A DNA stretch of 64,000 nucleotides. It comes from Paraburkholderia diazotrophica (GTDB lineage Bacteria; Pseudomonadota; Gammaproteobacteria; Burkholderiales; Burkholderiaceae). The notes below the pieces were generated by a model. That model was not told the DNA's origin, did no database searches, and worked only from the letters and a program-made list of their open reading frames with translations. Position 1 is the stretch's first letter, and each line of letters opens with the position of its first letter. This document shows positions 62,949 through 64,000 of this stretch, in pieces. The position numbers and the translations under genes are program-made. The stretch spans positions 35,468 to 99,467 of the forward strand of contig NZ_FNYE01000029.1 of assembly GCF_900108945.1 (NCBI RefSeq), written 5' to 3'.

Positions 62949-63731
62949 ATGTTCTCCGTCACCTACGAGCAGCTGAACGTCTGGCTCACCGCGTTCCTGT
63001 GGCCGTTCATGCGGATTCTTGCGCTGATGGCGACGGCGCCCGCGTTCGGCGACAAGTCGCTGCCGACTCGCGTGAAGATCGGCGTCGCCGCGTTCGTCAC
63101 GATCATCGTCGCGCCGACGCTCGGCGCGATGCCGCAGGTGACGGTGTTTTCGGCGCAGGGCGTCTGGATCATCGTCAACCAGTTCCTGATCGGCGCGGCG
63201 CTCGGCTTTACGATGCAGATGGTGTTCGCGGCGGTGGAGGCCGCGGGCGCCTTCATGGGCATGAGCATGGGGCTCGGCTTCGCGACATTCTTCGATCCGC
63301 ATGCGGCGGGCTCGACGGATGTGATGTCGCGCTACCTGAACATGATCGCGCTGTTGACCTTTCTCGCGCTCGACGGACATCTGCAGATGCTGTCGGCGCT
63401 GATCCAGACGTTTCAATCGCTGCCCGTCGCGGCAAATGTGCTGGGCGCGAACGGCTGGCGCGTGCTTGTCGGCTGGGGCAGCACGGTGATCAGCGCGGGG
63501 CTGCTGCTGTCGCTGCCCGTCGTGACGGCGCTGCTGATCACGAATCTCGCGCTGGGTATTCTCAATCGGGCTGCGCCGCAGATCGGCGTGTTTCAGGTCG
63601 GCTTGCCGGTGACGGTGATTACCGGATTGCTGCTGATCCAGTTGATGCTGCCGAATATGATGCCGTTCTTTTCACGGCTGTTTGAGAGCGGGATTGATGA
63701 GATGGGGCGCGTGGCGGCGGGGATGAGGTAG
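62949..63731 (+). CDS. fliR: flagellar biosynthetic protein FliR
   Basis: A 260-residue export-gate subunit with about six membrane helices and the R-I-L-A-L-M-A-T-A-P-A-F region and V-G-L-P-V-T-V-I-T-G. It is 28 bases behind fliQ and the last flagellar gene in the window; flhB, flhA and the rod and hook genes must lie elsewhere. Confidence 0.96.
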   Translation: MFSVTYEQLNVWLTAFLWPFMRILALMATAPAFGDKSLPTRVKIGVAAFVTIIVAPTLGAMPQVTVFSAQGVWIIVNQFLIGAALGFTMQMVFAAVEAAGAFMGMSMGLGFATFFDPHAAGSTDVMSRYLNMIALLTFLALDGHLQMLSALIQTFQSLPVAANVLGANGWRVLVGWGSTVISAGLLLSLPVVTALLITNLALGILNRAAPQIGVFQVGLPVTVITGLLLIQLMLPNMMPFFSRLFESGIDEMGRVAAGMR

Positions 63732-63773
63732 TTTTTTTGTCTGCGACGCTGTTGGCTTTTTGCCTTTGTCGCT

Positions 63774-64000
63774 GGCATCCGCGATGCGTTGGTTTGCCTT
63801 GCCCTTCGCGGGCATCCGCGATGCGCCTCGCGGCGCAAGCGTTGCCCCTGTGCGGGGCGGCACTCACTTTCTTTGCCGCCGCAAAGAAAGTAAGCAAAGA
63901 AAGCGGGCTCACACCGCCAGTGCTTGACCTTTACCCACGGGCTCTCAACGTCCCCACGCTTCACACGGCAAAGTACTGGTCAATGTGCGTTGCCATCGCG
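63774..64000. repeat. palindrome-rich intergenic repeat after fliR
   Basis: GGCATCCGCGATGCG occurs at 63774-63788 and 63811-63825, each copy itself an inverted repeat (GCATC-CGC-GATGC). Next comes CTTTCTTTG-CCGCCG-CAAAGAAAG, then a further CAAAGAAAG, all within about 63865-63905. The CTTTCTTTGCCGCCGCAAAGAAAG part resembles a repeat I know to be frequent between Burkholderia-type genes. The remainder to the window end contains no gene that I can support. Confidence 0.6.

Overview
The window looks like a stretch of the main chromosome of a Burkholderiaceae bacterium (Burkholderia / Paraburkholderia / Caballeronia type). This rests on the very GC-rich coding sequence, on gene neighbourhoods such as glmU-glmS, ttcA-folB and riboswitch-ahcY-holin-metF, on a beta-proteobacterial intergenic repeat inside a dpp operon, and on a large lateral-flagellum-free fli cluster with fliEST pointing left and fliFGHIJK-LMNOPQR pointing right. 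Species cannot be fixed from the sequence alone. No rRNA, tRNA, CRISPR array, prophage or insertion sequence was recognised.

Layout. 1-1.1 kb: frameshifted MFS transporter running off the left end. 1.2-2.8 kb: membrane diguanylate cyclase with its own terminator. 3.0-6.7 kb: LacI-type regulator divergent from a PhyH-type dioxygenase and a Gfo/Idh/MocA dehydrogenase, probably one small catabolic unit of unknown substrate. 6.7-8.2 kb: gene-poor stretch with an octanucleotide tandem repeat, a leftward terminator and one small hypothetical gene. 8.2-22 kb: housekeeping genes (methyltransferase, glmS, glmU, ttcA, folB, a folM-like reductase, midA, cca, GST, an NDUFA9-like protein, a soluble lytic transglycosylase, 5-formyl-THF cyclo-ligase). 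21.9-27.0 kb: winged-helix regulator, 5-oxoprolinase pxpBCA and DUF969/DUF979 membrane proteins, a coherent 5-oxoproline salvage and uptake locus. 27.1-36.0 kb: TraB/GumN protein and a dipeptide ABC transporter operon with two consecutive substrate-binding proteins. 36.2-39.2 kb: metF, a small holin-like membrane protein and ahcY under an S-adenosylhomocysteine riboswitch. 39.3-48.1 kb: glycosyltransferase, LrgAB/CidAB pair with divergent LysR regulator, a DUF937 membrane protein, a decayed GMC oxidoreductase, an AidB-like protein and an aldehyde dehydrogenase. 48.2-63.7 kb: flagellar cluster. 63.7-64 kb: intergenic repeat.

How the genes work together. The flagellar genes encode the MS ring and switch (FliF, G, M, N), the export apparatus (FliO, P, Q, R, H, I, J), the hook-length ruler FliK, FliL and the chaperones FliS and FliT. 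A second FliK-like protein and a free-standing FlhB C-terminal-domain protein follow fliS-fliT, with a near-consensus sigma-28 promoter in front of fliS. The AhcY-MetF unit handles the methyl cycle and is controlled by SAH itself. Overall most of the window is ordinary chromosome; the parts that deserve a second look are the sigma-28-linked FliK2/FlhB-C module, the octamer repeat with its leftward terminator, the collapsed GMC gene, the DUF937 protein and the PhyH/Gfo/LacI unit.
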